Notes: generated by a model not told the origin, from the sequence alone. A stretch of 64,000 bases of DNA from Diploptera punctata (GCA_030220185.1 JASPKZ010007538.1:179501-243500); one strand, 5' to 3'; shown: positions 53,799 through 63,589, counted from the stretch's first letter. Numbers and translations: made by a program.

Positions 53799-54120
53799 CT
53801 AAATCTTATCTGCTCTTACAGTGATCCTAACATAAACAAACGCCAATTGTATCCTTCCGCCATGCGCGCCACAATAATTACTCACATTGACAGGGAGCAC
53901 GTGTGAAGTATATAAGACATGTGATCGTTGAATGGGTAGATTGCAAGTAAGCTGGCGAAATTTTTCACTGAACTTGTGAAATACATTTAAAATAACTGTT
54001 TTTTGACCACTAGTCAAAGGTTTGTCAGACTTGTGTTTAAAAAATTTAGATGGCGATACAGCAAGAGAAGTCGCAACACTTTCAACCATTTTGTTACAAC
54101 AAAATCGACTGAAGCATGAC
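53799..54120 (-). CDS. Short ORF, possible helix-turn-helix remnant of a transposase
   Basis: 96 codons from 54089: SPSKFFKHKSDKPLTSGQKT, VILNVFHKFSEKF, then degraded. The LTSGQKT.ILNV start is reminiscent of N-terminal HTH domains of some Tc1/IS630-like insect transposases. No catalytic part. Low certainty. Confidence 0.3.
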
Positions 54121-54174
54121 TCAAATGCATCATCTATATGTAATAAACTATTTTAAGTTTCAATTATTAATTTA

Positions 54175-54321
54175 CAGAAAACAGAATATATGTGTTTGGG
54201 AAAGAATGTGGATGACCTCATACTCGAACCTGAGGGGGGGGGGGGGAGGGGGGGCGGAAGTGAAATTTTTAAATATCTTGGGTCAATAATTGTATATTTA
54301 GATACATGTGAATGAGATGTA
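54175..54321 (+). pseudogene. LINE RT thumb fragment, 5' part of a copy split by Tc1 and Helitron insertions
   Basis: TEYMCLGKNVDDLILEPE, a G-rich tract (54235-54257), then SEIFKYLGSIIVYLDTCE. It stops at the TA of the Tc1 element. It continues at 57752-57982 and 58787-59085. Confidence 0.7.
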
Positions 54322-54506
54322 CACCCTTAGATAAAAAAAATGAGTCATCTCTTGATTCTATCAATCGATCGGCGAACTTCGTGAGCACTCGCAGAAGCCT
54401 TATTCACATTAACACGTTTTCAGTAATTGTACTGTGTTGTTTGCTAGTTAACGCAGTGCGCACTCAAGTAACATAAAAGAGAAAGCTTGCCTTTGTGTGT
54501 TTCCGT

Positions 54507-54575
54507 GGTCGAGAGGTTTAACACACAACATCTGCGTTCGTAACCTCACGTGTTCGATTCCCGTTCTACTTTTTT
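54507..54575 (+). mobile_element. tRNA-like sequence (SINE head)
   Basis: CCGTGGTCGAGAGGTTTAAC (A box) and GTGTTCGATTCCCG (B box) followed by a T run that would stop Pol III. No good cloverleaf; subterminal in the Tc1 element. Confidence 0.45.
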
Positions 54576-54764
54576 TTTTACTGAATATTACGATAGCATT
54601 TCGCCTGTAATATAGTTTCATATTTTATTTTATATTTGAGTTTTATGGCTTTAATGCACACACAAAACACATAAATGAAAACCTTCTAATAATTAAATTA
54701 AGAAAGAAAATAATATATTCTAAAATGAAAACTTTTACAAAAACAAAATCAATATCGGGTGTAT

Positions 54765-54985
54765 GAATCCTCAGCATCTATTGCCGCCCTCAATCTGCGG
54801 GGCATTGATGCAATCAAATTTCTACAGGCACGTGGACGATCGGCTAGAGCATCCCAGGCGTCTTGAATTTGTGCCCATAAGCCATCTTTCGTTTTTCGTA
54901 CATCTGCAGGCCAATTAGAGTTCATCTCTTCATCTTAGCCCATACATTTTCGATTGGATTCAACCTGGTGAACTGCGAAATTTGA
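54765..54985 (-). pseudogene. Tc1/mariner transposase C-terminal part
   Basis: LNPIENVWAKMKR (the NPIE.W motif with the last catalytic acid), then after one stop/frameshift NWPADVRKTKDGLWAQIQDA and SMPRRLRAAIDAED. This fits the DD34E-type end. The first two Asp residues are lost. Confidence 0.8.
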
Positions 54986-54986
54986 T

Positions 54987-55290
54987 TTGCCTTCTCCTTT
55001 AACAATGAAATCAAATTTCGCTAAACACATTTCAGAAAGCGGCCACAGTTTCAACAATATCGATAATACAATGCAAATTATACACAGAGAAAACAACAGA
55101 CACAAAATTAACATTTTTACAAGAAATCGAAGTTATCAAGAAGGCCAAGAATACAAACATTCTCAACGAAAATGTGCCTAATAAGCAAAACCCTCTATCA
55201 GACATACAGTTAATTCAATACTACTACAACAACTCCAGAAGATGAAGCATGCATCGAAAGGCCTAGAGTGAAATCAACGAAAATTTTAGA
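54987..55290 (+). pseudogene. PLE C-terminal fragment
   Basis: KSNFAKHISESGHSFNNIDN, then MQIIHRENNRHKINI: the region after the GIY-YIG domain. A 14-bp inverted repeat (GCGAAATTTGATTT, 54976 and 55009) sits at its junction with the Tc1 transposase. Confidence 0.65.
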
Positions 55291-55334
55291 TAGTTGAGGA
55301 AGACTGTAGTATACAAGATAAAAATAAATAATAG

Positions 55335-55788
55335 TTTAAACAAACTAAAACAACACGCTTTTTTAGAAAACCGACTAAAAAATGAAAAATATTTTTTCCC
55401 CCAAAATGCTTGGGATAAAATTAAAGTGGTCAACAAAAAAAATTATCTCCAACACATCTAAAATAAAACTAGAGTTATCTACAAAAAAAATTAATATCAA
55501 AAGCGTGGGGTGCTCTATATCAATTAATATATATGATAATAAACAGATATCGGTAAAAGTAAAGTTTGTAAGAAGAAAATGTAAAAACTATAAAAAAAAC
55601 ACGCTTTTGACGGTAAAATTATAAAATTATTATTTTTGTAGATAACTCTAGTTTTATTCTAAATGTGTTGGAGATGATTTTTTTGTTGACCACTTTAATT
55701 TTTTTCCCCAAGCGTGTTGGAAATTAAAATTATTTTTAATTTTTTAGTTCGGTTTTCTAATAAAGCGTGTTGTTTTGGTTTTTTAAAC
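55335..55788. repeat. Long hairpin element (~160-bp arms)
   Basis: The left arm (AACAACACGCTTTTTTAGAA, ..., GTT(A)TCTACAAAA) is the inverse of 55630-55788 (TTTTTGTAGATAACTC, ..., AAAGCGTGTTG). A partial copy of the right end recurs at 56897-56950. Confidence 0.75.
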
Positions 55789-55800
55789 TATTATTTATTT

Positions 55801-56046
55801 AATAATGAATGGACAACATATTTTAATCGACTCACCTCATAAATTTTCAAACTTCTTTGATACCGACGGTTTCAGACAATATCATGTCCTTCATCAGCCA
55901 TGACTGATGAAGGACATGATATTGTCTGAAACCGTCGGTATCAAAGAAGTTTGAAAATGTATGAGGTGAGTCGATTAAAATATGTTCTCCATTCATTATT
56001 AATGATATAACCTCATAATGTTTACTTCCCGATATTAATTTAAATA
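55801..56046. mobile_element. Fold-back element with hammerhead-like core (246 bp), 12-bp TSD
   Basis: TATTATTTATTT at 55789-55800 and 56047-56058. The palindrome centre is near 55905. The right arm: CTGATGAAGGACATGATATT, then GTCTGAAACCGTCGGTATC, then ATGAGGTGAG, followed by the tail CCTCATAATGTTTACTTCCC. Nearly the same size and parts as 42448-42695. Confidence 0.8.
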
Positions 56047-56059
56047 TATTATTTATTTT

Positions 56060-56880
56060 ATGCTGATGATGTAGTATTGTTGGCCGATAGCGAGGAGATA
56101 CTAAAGGACAATACGCACACACTATTGAGTAACACTAAGAAATTAGGACTGGAAGTAAATATCAATCAAACTAAATATATGGTCACACGTAGAAATTCAT
56201 TAAATAATGTAAATGGACAGCTAATGACAAATGAGGGAAATTTTGAGGAAGTGGCTGAATTCAACTACCTAGGAACAATAATCACAAACAGGAATGAGAT
56301 GCACAAGGAAATTAAACATAGGCTCAATTCTGGAAATGCGTGCTATTATGCATTGCAGAGACTCTTGATGTCCCAACTCCTTTCAAAAAACGTTAAACTG
56401 AAAATATATAAAACCATTATTCTACCAGTTATATTATATGGGTGCGAAACATGGACGCTTACTTTAAGAGAAGAAAGGAGATTACAAGTATTTGAGAATA
56501 AAGTACTTAGGAAAATTTTTGGACCAAGGAGAGATGAACAGACAGGTGAATGGAGAAGACTACATAACAATGAACTACATGGTCTTTATAGGAAGCCAGA
56601 TATAATAAGAACAGTTAAGTCTCGTAGACTGCGATGGGCAGGACATGTTGCACGTATGGGGAATGAAAGACTTGCATGGAAGCTTCTTGTAGGAAAGCCA
56701 GAGGGAAAACGCCCTGTTGGTAGACCAAGAATGAGGTGGGAGAATAACATTAACTATGATTTGAGGGAAGTAGATTATACAGGGAATGATTGGAAAGGAT
56801 TAGCTCAGGATAGGGATGTATGGAGAGCTTATGTCCGTGCGGCCATGAACCTACGGGTTCGGTAGTGCCAGTGAGTAAGT
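56060..56880 (+). mobile_element. RTE-like LINE, 5'-truncated young copy
   Basis: Begins at the YADD box and runs to the 3' end (GTGCCAGTGAGTAAGTAAGT tail). The whole remaining frame is open. Confidence 0.8.
56077..56865 (+). CDS. RTE-like LINE ORF2, C-terminal 262 aa, open
   Basis: The real frame enters from upstream (YADDVVLLADSEEILKDN; the first Met is inside it). Then LGLEVNINQTKYMV, EFNYLGTIITNRNEMHKEIK, LYGCETWTLTLREERRLQVF, GEWRRLHNNELHGLYRKPD, RRLRWAGHVARMGNERLAWK, GKRPVGRPRMRWENNINYDL and YVRAAMNLRVR. This is the thumb and C-terminal domain of the insect endonuclease-RT family; fingers and endonuclease are absent. The lack of stops suggests recent insertion. It is not a host gene. 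Confidence 0.85.
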   Translation: MLADSEEILKDNTHTLLSNTKKLGLEVNINQTKYMVTRRNSLNNVNGQLMTNEGNFEEVAEFNYLGTIITNRNEMHKEIKHRLNSGNACYYALQRLLMSQLLSKNVKLKIYKTIILPVILYGCETWTLTLREERRLQVFENKVLRKIFGPRRDEQTGEWRRLHNNELHGLYRKPDIIRTVKSRRLRWAGHVARMGNERLAWKLLVGKPEGKRPVGRPRMRWENNINYDLREVDYTGNDWKGLAQDRDVWRAYVRAAMNLRVR

Positions 56881-57029
56881 AAGTAAGTATTTATTTATTT
56901 TTTAGTTTGATTTTCTAATAAAGCGTGTTGTTTCAGTTTTTTAAACTATTTTTTTTTTTAATTTTTAGTTTAATTGATGTCATAAACCGGAATCCCATGA
57001 AAATTTAATTGCTTAATACTTTTCTAAAA

Positions 57030-57110
57030 AACCTCCGGCCCGGATTTGAACCAGCGACCTACCTACTGCTGTAATTATATACCACTACAGTCCACCCCTC
57101 TACTAACTGA
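57030..57110 (-). mobile_element. tRNA-like SINE head
   Basis: The minus strand has AGAGCTCAGTTAGTAGAGG (A box) and CTGGTTCAAATCCGG (B box), with a long variable region between. Confidence 0.5.
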
Positions 57111-57524
57111 GCTCTTACACCGATTGGCTAAAAAGTCGATAAGTCCGCAACCTATTACATCGGTTTTCATTTTTTTTATTTTCCGATGATTCTGGCCAGG
57201 ATTTTAGAAAAAAAAATTAATTATCGTATTGTCATGGGTCCTGTACAAGTATACAAAGTTTCAAGTCGATCCAATGTTTTTAAGTGGGTGAAAATCGTGT
57301 TCAAAGATTTCGTTACATAGATAGGCCTACAGGTCCGTTACATAGACAGATACAGGTCAAGCTAATATAAAGCGTGTAAAAATATATAATTTAACATTAT
57401 TATAACATCAACGGTATAAAAAATTATGAACTTAAAAAGTATAGATTAATTCAAATGTCCAAATAAAATGTATTTAATTCATAAAACGTTTTAATACAAA
57501 TATCAGGAAAGAAACTGCGTAATT

Positions 57525-57600
57525 GAAGACGCGAACCTGCGATCTTCATTAATAGAAGCAGTGACCGCATGCTTTACCGCTGAGCTATCAGGATACGTAG
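57525..57600 (-). mobile_element. tRNA-like SINE head
   Basis: The minus strand has TGATAGCTCAGCGGTAAAGC (A box) and GCAGGTTCGCGTCTTC (B box). Acceptor stem not formed. Confidence 0.5.
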
Positions 57601-57751
57601 AAGAGTCTTCAGTTCATGACACATAACACAGTAGCTCAGGGACTGCACAATTATGACTAGTTTCCTAGTTTGAACCCAGCGCTGTGCCGAGTATGACTTA
57701 GAAGAAATGTGCGTTCAAGAGATGACTCTTTTTTTTTTGTCGAAGGGTGTA

Positions 57752-59085
57752 CATACTAACATTGCAATGGAAAAAAAAATGCAACTAAGACATTACATGA
57801 AATAATTTGGAACAAAAATATTACAAAGGAAACTAAATTGAAAATGTATAAGAGCATAATACAGAATATGTTGTCATATTGAAGTGAAACGTGGTCTTTG
57901 ACGGAATTACAAAAGAATAAAATTGGAACAGTTGAATTTGATTATCTTAGAAGAAGCCTTCAAAAAACAAGACATGATAAAATCTAATATATAAAAATGA
58001 ATATTTGTTTGTTTGTTCGTACTTTATGCGCGGCCATACCGTTGATCCGAATGTGATGGAACTTCTTACAAAATGTTCAGGAGATTCCCGGGATGAACAT
58101 AGGCTATAAGAGAGTTGTAATAGGTCCTACTCAATTCCTACATCCTTAAAAATGCCCTTTGTAGTGGAAAACGTGAAAAAAGTACCTTTTTGGACGCTTA
58201 AATGGCTTACGCTGCCTAAACCATAACAAATACACAAAATTAATGTACACTGAATTGAATATCGCAAAAGCTCTACAAAAAAGTCCGCGACAGCATATGT
58301 TTATCTCTTACGGGTAACTCACAATAACCATTTTTGTCTTTCATTGATGCCAAGAAGATCGAGACAAATACGTAGATTCCTGTGCAAGCATAGCAAGCAC
58401 ATGGCGGGTATTCTTTTACGAATTACGCACAATAACGAATTTTGTCTTTTAGCTAATTTATGCCAAGAAGATCGAGATAAGTAGATTCCCGGGCAACACC
58501 GGATAATCAACACGGGAAATCTTAAAATAATTATGATATACATTTATAATTATTTTTCATTTTACTTATTCAACTAATCATAAGAAGTACATTATTTTTC
58601 ATCTTTCAGCTCATTTATGCCAAGAAGATCGGGATGAGTAGATTCCCGGACAAAGCCGGGTAAACAGCAAGGGGTATCTAAAAATAATTACGATATAAAT
58701 TTTTGCCTTTACTTATTTAACTAAACATAAAAACACGTTAATTTTCATTTATTTAGGCGTAACAGCGCACGCCGGGTATTAGCTAGTAAGAAATGAATTC
58801 CTTTGGAGAGAAATGAATGTCACCACATCTGTTAATAGGAATGAAAATCAAACTATTAAATGGTATGGCCATGTACAGAAAATGGAAGGTTAAAGTTGGC
58901 CAATATATATATACCGATGGAAGAAATAAACGTCACAGTCCAAGATGGAAGTGGAAAACTTATGTCAGAACTATAACGGATTATTGGAATTTGGAAGAAG
59001 GAGATTGGAATAATAGAAATAAATGGAAACTGAAGACGGCAAACTTATAAGTGGAAAGAGCCGAAGAAGAAGAAGAAGTTTTAAT
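57752..59085 (+). pseudogene. LINE RT end and C-terminus, interrupted by a Helitron
   Basis: 57752-57982: LHEIIWNKNITKETKLKMYK, SETWSLTELQKNKIGTVEFD, YLRRSLQKTRHDKI. 58787-59085: RNEFLWREMNVTTSV, NQTIKWYGHVQKMEG, and a GAA-repeat 3' tail at 59066-59077. Same family as 46096/49295. The pieces join once the Helitron is removed. Confidence 0.7.
57983..58786 (+). mobile_element. Nonautonomous Helitron (804 bp)
   Basis: Starts TCTAATATATAAAAATG directly after an A and ends CTAG before a T, with no TSD. A GC hairpin GGCGT/ACGCC (58756-58773) lies 10 nt before the CTAG. Three internal repeats of TGCCAAGAAGATCG and AGTAGATTCCCGG occur. No Rep/helicase gene. Confidence 0.8.
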
Positions 59086-59394
59086 TATTGATTAGGCATA
59101 TTTTAGAATATTTTTTATGTTTTGAATATTATTATTTTCATTCAAGAAGAATAGCAAATATATTCAGAGGATATATTTTTAATTTAATGAAGGGAATAAC
59201 TTTTTCGTGTACTTATTGCTTCTACATCGTACGTCGGTGTCCATAACCAATGAAAAGCGAGCAGATCACATGGTTTTGTTTTGATGAGGATCACTTTAAG
59301 AGCGGATAGTCTTTAGTGACCTGAACCCTCTAAAAAAATTGTATCTAGCAACAGTTAGTATTACACAGGGGATGATATAATTTACTTTCATTAG

Positions 59395-59520
59395 ATGATA
59401 ATTAATGTTATTCTCCCACCTCATCCTTGGTCTAAGAACTTGGGCGCTTTACCTCCAGTTTTCCTACAAGGAATTTCCATGCCCCTCTTTAATTTCTCAT
59501 TCTTGATTGGAAAACGTTAA
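59395..59520 (-). pseudogene. RTE-like LINE scrap
   Basis: AATGTTATTCTCCCACCTCA and neighbouring words are the antisense of the RMRWENNIN region. Ends ragged. Confidence 0.6.
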
Positions 59521-59817
59521 CTCAGGCCATTAAACTATGGGTTAGATAGTGACAGTGGGTTCATTAATAATGGCGTGTGTTACAGAGTTGCAATTTTGCA
59601 CATTTGTTGTTTACACAGTGAGTAGCTTAGAAGGCGCTTCCAAACATTCATTGTACTTGTCATGCGACCGTCTCACTCATTGTGATAACATACAGTGCAT
59701 ATTGTGGAGGGTTGCCTCGAAACAAATTTTACATTTCTAGCCACATAATCCTTCATCGAATATTGGCGACTGGCCAATCCCTGCCCGCTAACGGGGAAAA
59801 TGAATGTTTGGTAGCGA

Positions 59818-59818
59818 C

Positions 59819-59866
<48 letters not shown>

Positions 59867-60283
59867 GGGATACTACAAGTATTTGAGAATAAAGTAGGCT
59901 ACTTAGGAAAATTTTTGGACCAAAGAGAGATGAACAGACAGGTGAATGGAGAAGACTACATAACAATGAACTACATGGTCTTTATAGGAAGCCAGATATA
60001 ATAAGAACAGTTAAGTCTCGTAGACTGCGTTGGGCAGGACATGTTGCACGTATGGGAAATGAAAGACTTGCATGGAAGCTTCTTGTAGGAAAGCCAGAGG
60101 GAAAGCGCCCAGTTGGTAGACCAAGAATGAGGTGGGAGAATAACATTAACTATGATTTGAGGGAAGTATATTATACAGGGAATGATTAGAAAGTATTAGC
60201 TTAGAATAGGGATGTATGGAGAGCTTATGTCCGTGCGGCCATGAACCTACGGGTTCGATAGTGCCAGTGAGTAAGAGTAAGTA

Positions 60284-60317
<34 letters not shown>

Positions 60318-60320
60318 TAA
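59818..60320 (+). mobile_element. RTE-like LINE, 5'-truncated copy between AAT repeats
   Basis: (AAT)n at 59818-59865, then QVFENKV, the GPKRDEQTGEWRRLHNNE segment, RLRWAGHVARMGNERLAWK, to the 3' end GTTCGATAGTGCCAGTGAG and (AAT)n at 60285-60330. Over 95 percent like 56490-56880; one stop near 60190. Confidence 0.8.
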
Positions 60321-60334
60321 ATAATAATAATAAT

Positions 60335-60767
60335 TTATTTTATCTGATGGAGTTAAGACCGTAAGGTCTCCTCTTCCACTTCACCAGATTAAATTATAAT
60401 AGGTATAAAAACAAGTCCCGTTGGGGTCAGGATTTTTAAACTGACCCAAACCCTCTGGCGGCACTATGGCCCTGGGGTCGACTCAGCCTCTAACGGAAAT
60501 GAGTACCAGACGCTTGTTCTGGGGGTAAAGGCGGCCGTCACGCAGGGCTGACAACCCAGCTGACATAAAGTGCCGATTGTCTAGAAAAAGTGGGAGCCTT
60601 AACCTCCTACTACCCCAAGGGCCTCCGGGCCTGTTGTGGGATCACTTTACTCTTTTATAAAAACAATTATGAATTATCTACAACTTGATTAATAATACAT
60701 AATAGACATAAACTATACAATATACAGATGACAAGGAAACAACAAAAATATTAAAATAATAGTAATT

Positions 60768-60834
<67 letters not shown>

Positions 60835-61231
60835 TAACAAATAACTTATAATTTGATTAAATAATTGGCTTGCTAAAGAAACTGAAAAATAGAAAAAAAA
60901 ATAATATACTTAGAACATGGTTATATATTATATTGTCTAAGGAAATATTTAGTGTGCTTTTTTAAAACTCTTTTCGAGCCGAGCAGTCCTTGATATAAGA
61001 AGGGAAGCAAATCCAGAGTCGGGCAGCTGAAACAAGGAAGGATGAGGAATAGTGAGATGTTCGATGTAGAGGAACAGCTAGAGTTAAATTTTCTCTCGGT
61101 CGTGTGTTTAAGTTATGGAGGGAAGATGGTGAATGGAAGCGAGTAGAAATATAAAGGGGTGATGAGGTGGACAAAGTGTTGTATGAAAAGCAGAGGCAAG
61201 TATCTTTCGCTTGCCTTACAATCGGAGCCAA
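60335..61231 (-). mobile_element. LINE 3' part, minus strand, related to the LINE at 223-1326
   Basis: C-terminal frame 61231-60962: SSLHNLNTRPRENLTL, PLHRTSHYSSSFLVSAARLW. Near the 3' end the minus strand reads GTGGAAGAGGAGACCTTACG and GTCTTAACTCC, close to the same place in the 1-kb copy. A GC-rich 250-bp module (60405-60655) sits in its 3' region. Confidence 0.7.
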
Positions 61232-61324
61232 GACAACATTTCAAATGCTGGAGTTATGTGATCTGATTTACGTAGGTTGCATGTATAACGTGCACAAGCT
61301 CAGTGTATTTTCAGATGTACTTAC

Positions 61325-61446
61325 TTAACAAAGCAATGCAATTAAGTCCTTCTCCAAAAAGGCAACTTTCAGGTGCTAAACTTCCCACATCACTGATAAA
61401 AGGAAACAAAGGTGCCACATGTTTATAATAAACGGCTGTTCCATAT
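61325..61446 (-). CDS. DRAM/TMEM150-like gene, first visible exon
   Basis: The acceptor TTTATTTACTATTTCAG ends at 61447; the donor A|GTAAGTAC follows 61325. Enters with the last base of a codon and leaves in phase 1 (122 nt). It encodes YGTAVYYKHVAPLFPFISDV, then GSLAPESCLFGEGLNCIALL. PFISD.GS.APE.CLFG..LN is the family's first loop signature (DRAM2: PYISDTGTVAPEKCLFG). The first membrane helix must come from an upstream exon that I could not find in 61447-64000. Confidence 0.9.
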
Positions 61447-61675
61447 CTGAAATAGTAAATAAATTTGGCAATCTGATTAAATGTTTTGAAAAGCCAGTAC
61501 TATGCCAGAAGTCCACCTATATAAATTGAAATAAAAAACCGTAATATGCACAAATTACTGTTGCAATATGTTAATAATTACCCGAAGAAAATATATATGT
61601 TGATTAAAAAATCGAGAAATTGTTTAAAATTCAATGGAAGTTGGGGTAATTTTAATCTAAAATCGCTATATATAT

Positions 61676-61895
61676 GTCCACTGCTGTGGTCTCGAGGTAG
61701 CGTGCAGCCTTGTCACGCAGCGGGCCTGGGTTCGATCCCCGGTCGGGACAGTTTTTCTGGGTGAGGTTTTTATCGGGGTTTTTCCTCACCTGTAAGACAA
61801 ATGTCAGGAAAACTTTAAAGCCCAAACGTCCCCGAAATCATATGGCCATCATCATCATCCTCCTTATCATTATCATCATCATCATCCTTTATAGG
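61676..61895 (+). mobile_element. SINE family B copy
   Basis: CCACTGCTGTGGTCTCGAGG, B box GGGTTCGATCCCC, then GGGTGAGGTTTTTATCGGGG and an ATC-rich tract. Best B-family head in the window. Confidence 0.8.
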
Positions 61896-61904
61896 TGTGG
61901 AAAG

Positions 61905-62080
61905 TCACCATCACAATATGTGTATTTGAATAAATACTTAAAAATTCTTTAATAAAGTTACAAAATTGTTTTAAATATTTTAAAATATTTAAAAATGTTA
62001 CTAAATACAGAAGAAGAGTTATAATTCACAATAATAAACTGAAAAAAATCAAGGGTGTTTGTAAACTTGAGCCTATTTTG
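61905..62080 (+). repeat. Single-copy relative of the 327-bp array unit and its flank
   Basis: GTCACCATCACAA, TATTTGAATAAATACTT and TTTTAAATATTTTAAAATAT through AAACTGAAAAA match 33770-33940 in the last intron of the same gene, ~85 percent by eye. Confidence 0.75.
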
Positions 62081-62089
62081 TATATAAAA

Positions 62090-62575
62090 CAGACATACTT
62101 ACGAGGAAATTAAAAGTATTGGTAGAAATATTGAAATTATTAATGGAACTATATATATTTTGTTTAGCGCCATATTTCTTGTTTACATTTAGGCTTATAT
62201 TAATGTAGTCGAATATTAAATGTATAAACAAACTCAATTTTCTCCCAGTTCTTAATACTCACGTCAGTATATTACTTCCACGGCCTTCTGGCATGTTTAT
62301 GTATCTAATATACAATAAGTTGTTACAATGAAACAAATTACAGTCTAGTGTTGATACACGGCCCATTCGATAATTAATAGTGTTGCAAAGAAGGGCCGTA
62401 TTAAATTCTTTTGAAGTTTCCCACGGCCCTAAAACTCGGAAGACTCCTCAACGTTGTGATTCTGGCCTGAAAACCTAAATAAGTCAGGTAGTCGGTGCAT
62501 TATTTCGTAATTTTCCGGAATATCCATTTATGCTGTATATCTGTTTTCAGCTCAAACCCCATTACTTGAGCTTTT
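62090..62575. other. No gene recognised
   Basis: AT-rich DNA upstream of the first visible host exon. No convincing first exon with a start codon and donor was found on the minus strand here. Confidence 0.4.
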
Positions 62576-62580
62576 GTATA

Positions 62581-62735
62581 TTATAATTAAATTTTTGACA
62601 TTGAGCAATGCAAGCTTAATATGACATGATAAGAAAAATAAATGCCTTTACGGGATTTGAAGCCGGACCTCTAGGTGGGTACCCCAGCGTACTATCCATT
62701 ACACAAACGGGCAAATCCAATACAAACATATTTCT

Positions 62736-62771
<36 letters not shown>

Positions 62772-63235
62772 TCCATTATTACCAGATGGAGTGAGAACTC
62801 GGTCTTCACTGCCATTTGGTAGCTTACTATAGCAAGTAAACAAATTAAAGAGAATATTTTTACTTTATAGCAGTGACGTTTTATCGATGTTATAATTAAA
62901 TGTTTGACATTGAGCAATGCAAGCTTAATATGACATGATAAGAAAAATTCCTGGACGGGATTTGAGCCCGGACCTCTGGGTTGGTACCCCAGCATGCTAT
63001 CCATTACACCACGGGGCAAATCCAATACATTTATCTTTATTATATATATATATATATATATTCTCCATTATTATCAGATGGAAAATATAGCTAATAGATA
63101 TATAAGAAAGATAAATGTTTGTATTGGATTTGCCAGATGGTGTAATGGATAGCACGCTGGAGTACCAACCCAGAGGTCCAGGTTGAAATCCCGTCCAGGC
63201 ATTTATTTTTCTTATCATGTTATATATATATATTA
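62581..63235. mobile_element. Three SINE family C copies, two tandem and one inverted
   Basis: Two minus-strand copies are 309 bp apart (TTATAATTAA at 62581 and 62890), each with a tRNA-Gln-like head, a (TA)n tract and a body with ACTTTATAGCAGTGACG. A plus-strand head follows at 63105-63215 (GATGGTGTAATGGATAGCAC, GGTTGAAATCCCG). Confidence 0.75.
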
Positions 63236-63239
63236 ATTT

Positions 63240-63585
63240 TAAATTTGTTTCTGCATTTCATTACGATTTCTAATTATTTGAATTATCCACTTTTCAAGAT
63301 TTCCGGTTTGTCATTCATTAACTGTCCGTTTCCATTATATAGCCTAATATATTTGCATGTGTGGCCATACGTTTAATTTAAGTGTACTTCCAGCCCCAAT
63401 TTCGTAGTGTTACTCAATAGAATTTCATACGCCTTACTCTAACATATTTACCTAGGCTACACTAAACCAGAAAAGAAGGCATAGTGCAGTATTACATTCT
63501 AATTAAATGTAAACATTTTCAAAACATGCTTTACTACAACTACACTATGGCGTTGCATACCATGAAGAACCCTAACTTCTCTTAT
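63240..63585. other. No gene recognised
   Basis: 63375-63435 contains antisense words of the RTE-like LINE (CCAATTTCGTAGTGTTACTC). The rest is unassigned. Confidence 0.4.
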
Positions 63586-63589
63586 AATT

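Larger units (their letters stand above)
54322..57749 (-). mobile_element. Tc1/mariner element (3.4 kb with nested insertions), TA TSD
   Basis: The ends CACCCTTAGATAAAAAAAAT and, inverted, CACCCTTCGACAAAAAAAAA continue through GAGTCATCTCTTGA (~40-bp TIR). TA at 54320-54321 and 57750-57751. The transposase C-terminus lies at 54765-54985 (minus). The rest of the gene is replaced by a PLE fragment, a long hairpin, a fold-back element and an RTE LINE. Confidence 0.8.
31267..61446 (-). other. Host gene span: Frag1/DRAM/Sfk1-family membrane protein (DRAM2/TMEM150-like), 5' exon(s) missing
   Basis: Four coding exons were found (122, 221, 136 and 191 nt) with GT/AG borders and compatible phases 1, 0 and 1. 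Together they encode ~220 residues, nearly a whole family member (about 260 aa) apart from the first helix. DRAM proteins are multi-pass membrane proteins, lysosomal in mammals and linked to autophagy; the role in this species is inference. DRAM versus TMEM150 subfamily is not settled. Introns: 53724-61324, 35518-53502 and 31458-35381. The intact frame and strong splice sites argue against a pseudogene. Confidence 0.8.
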
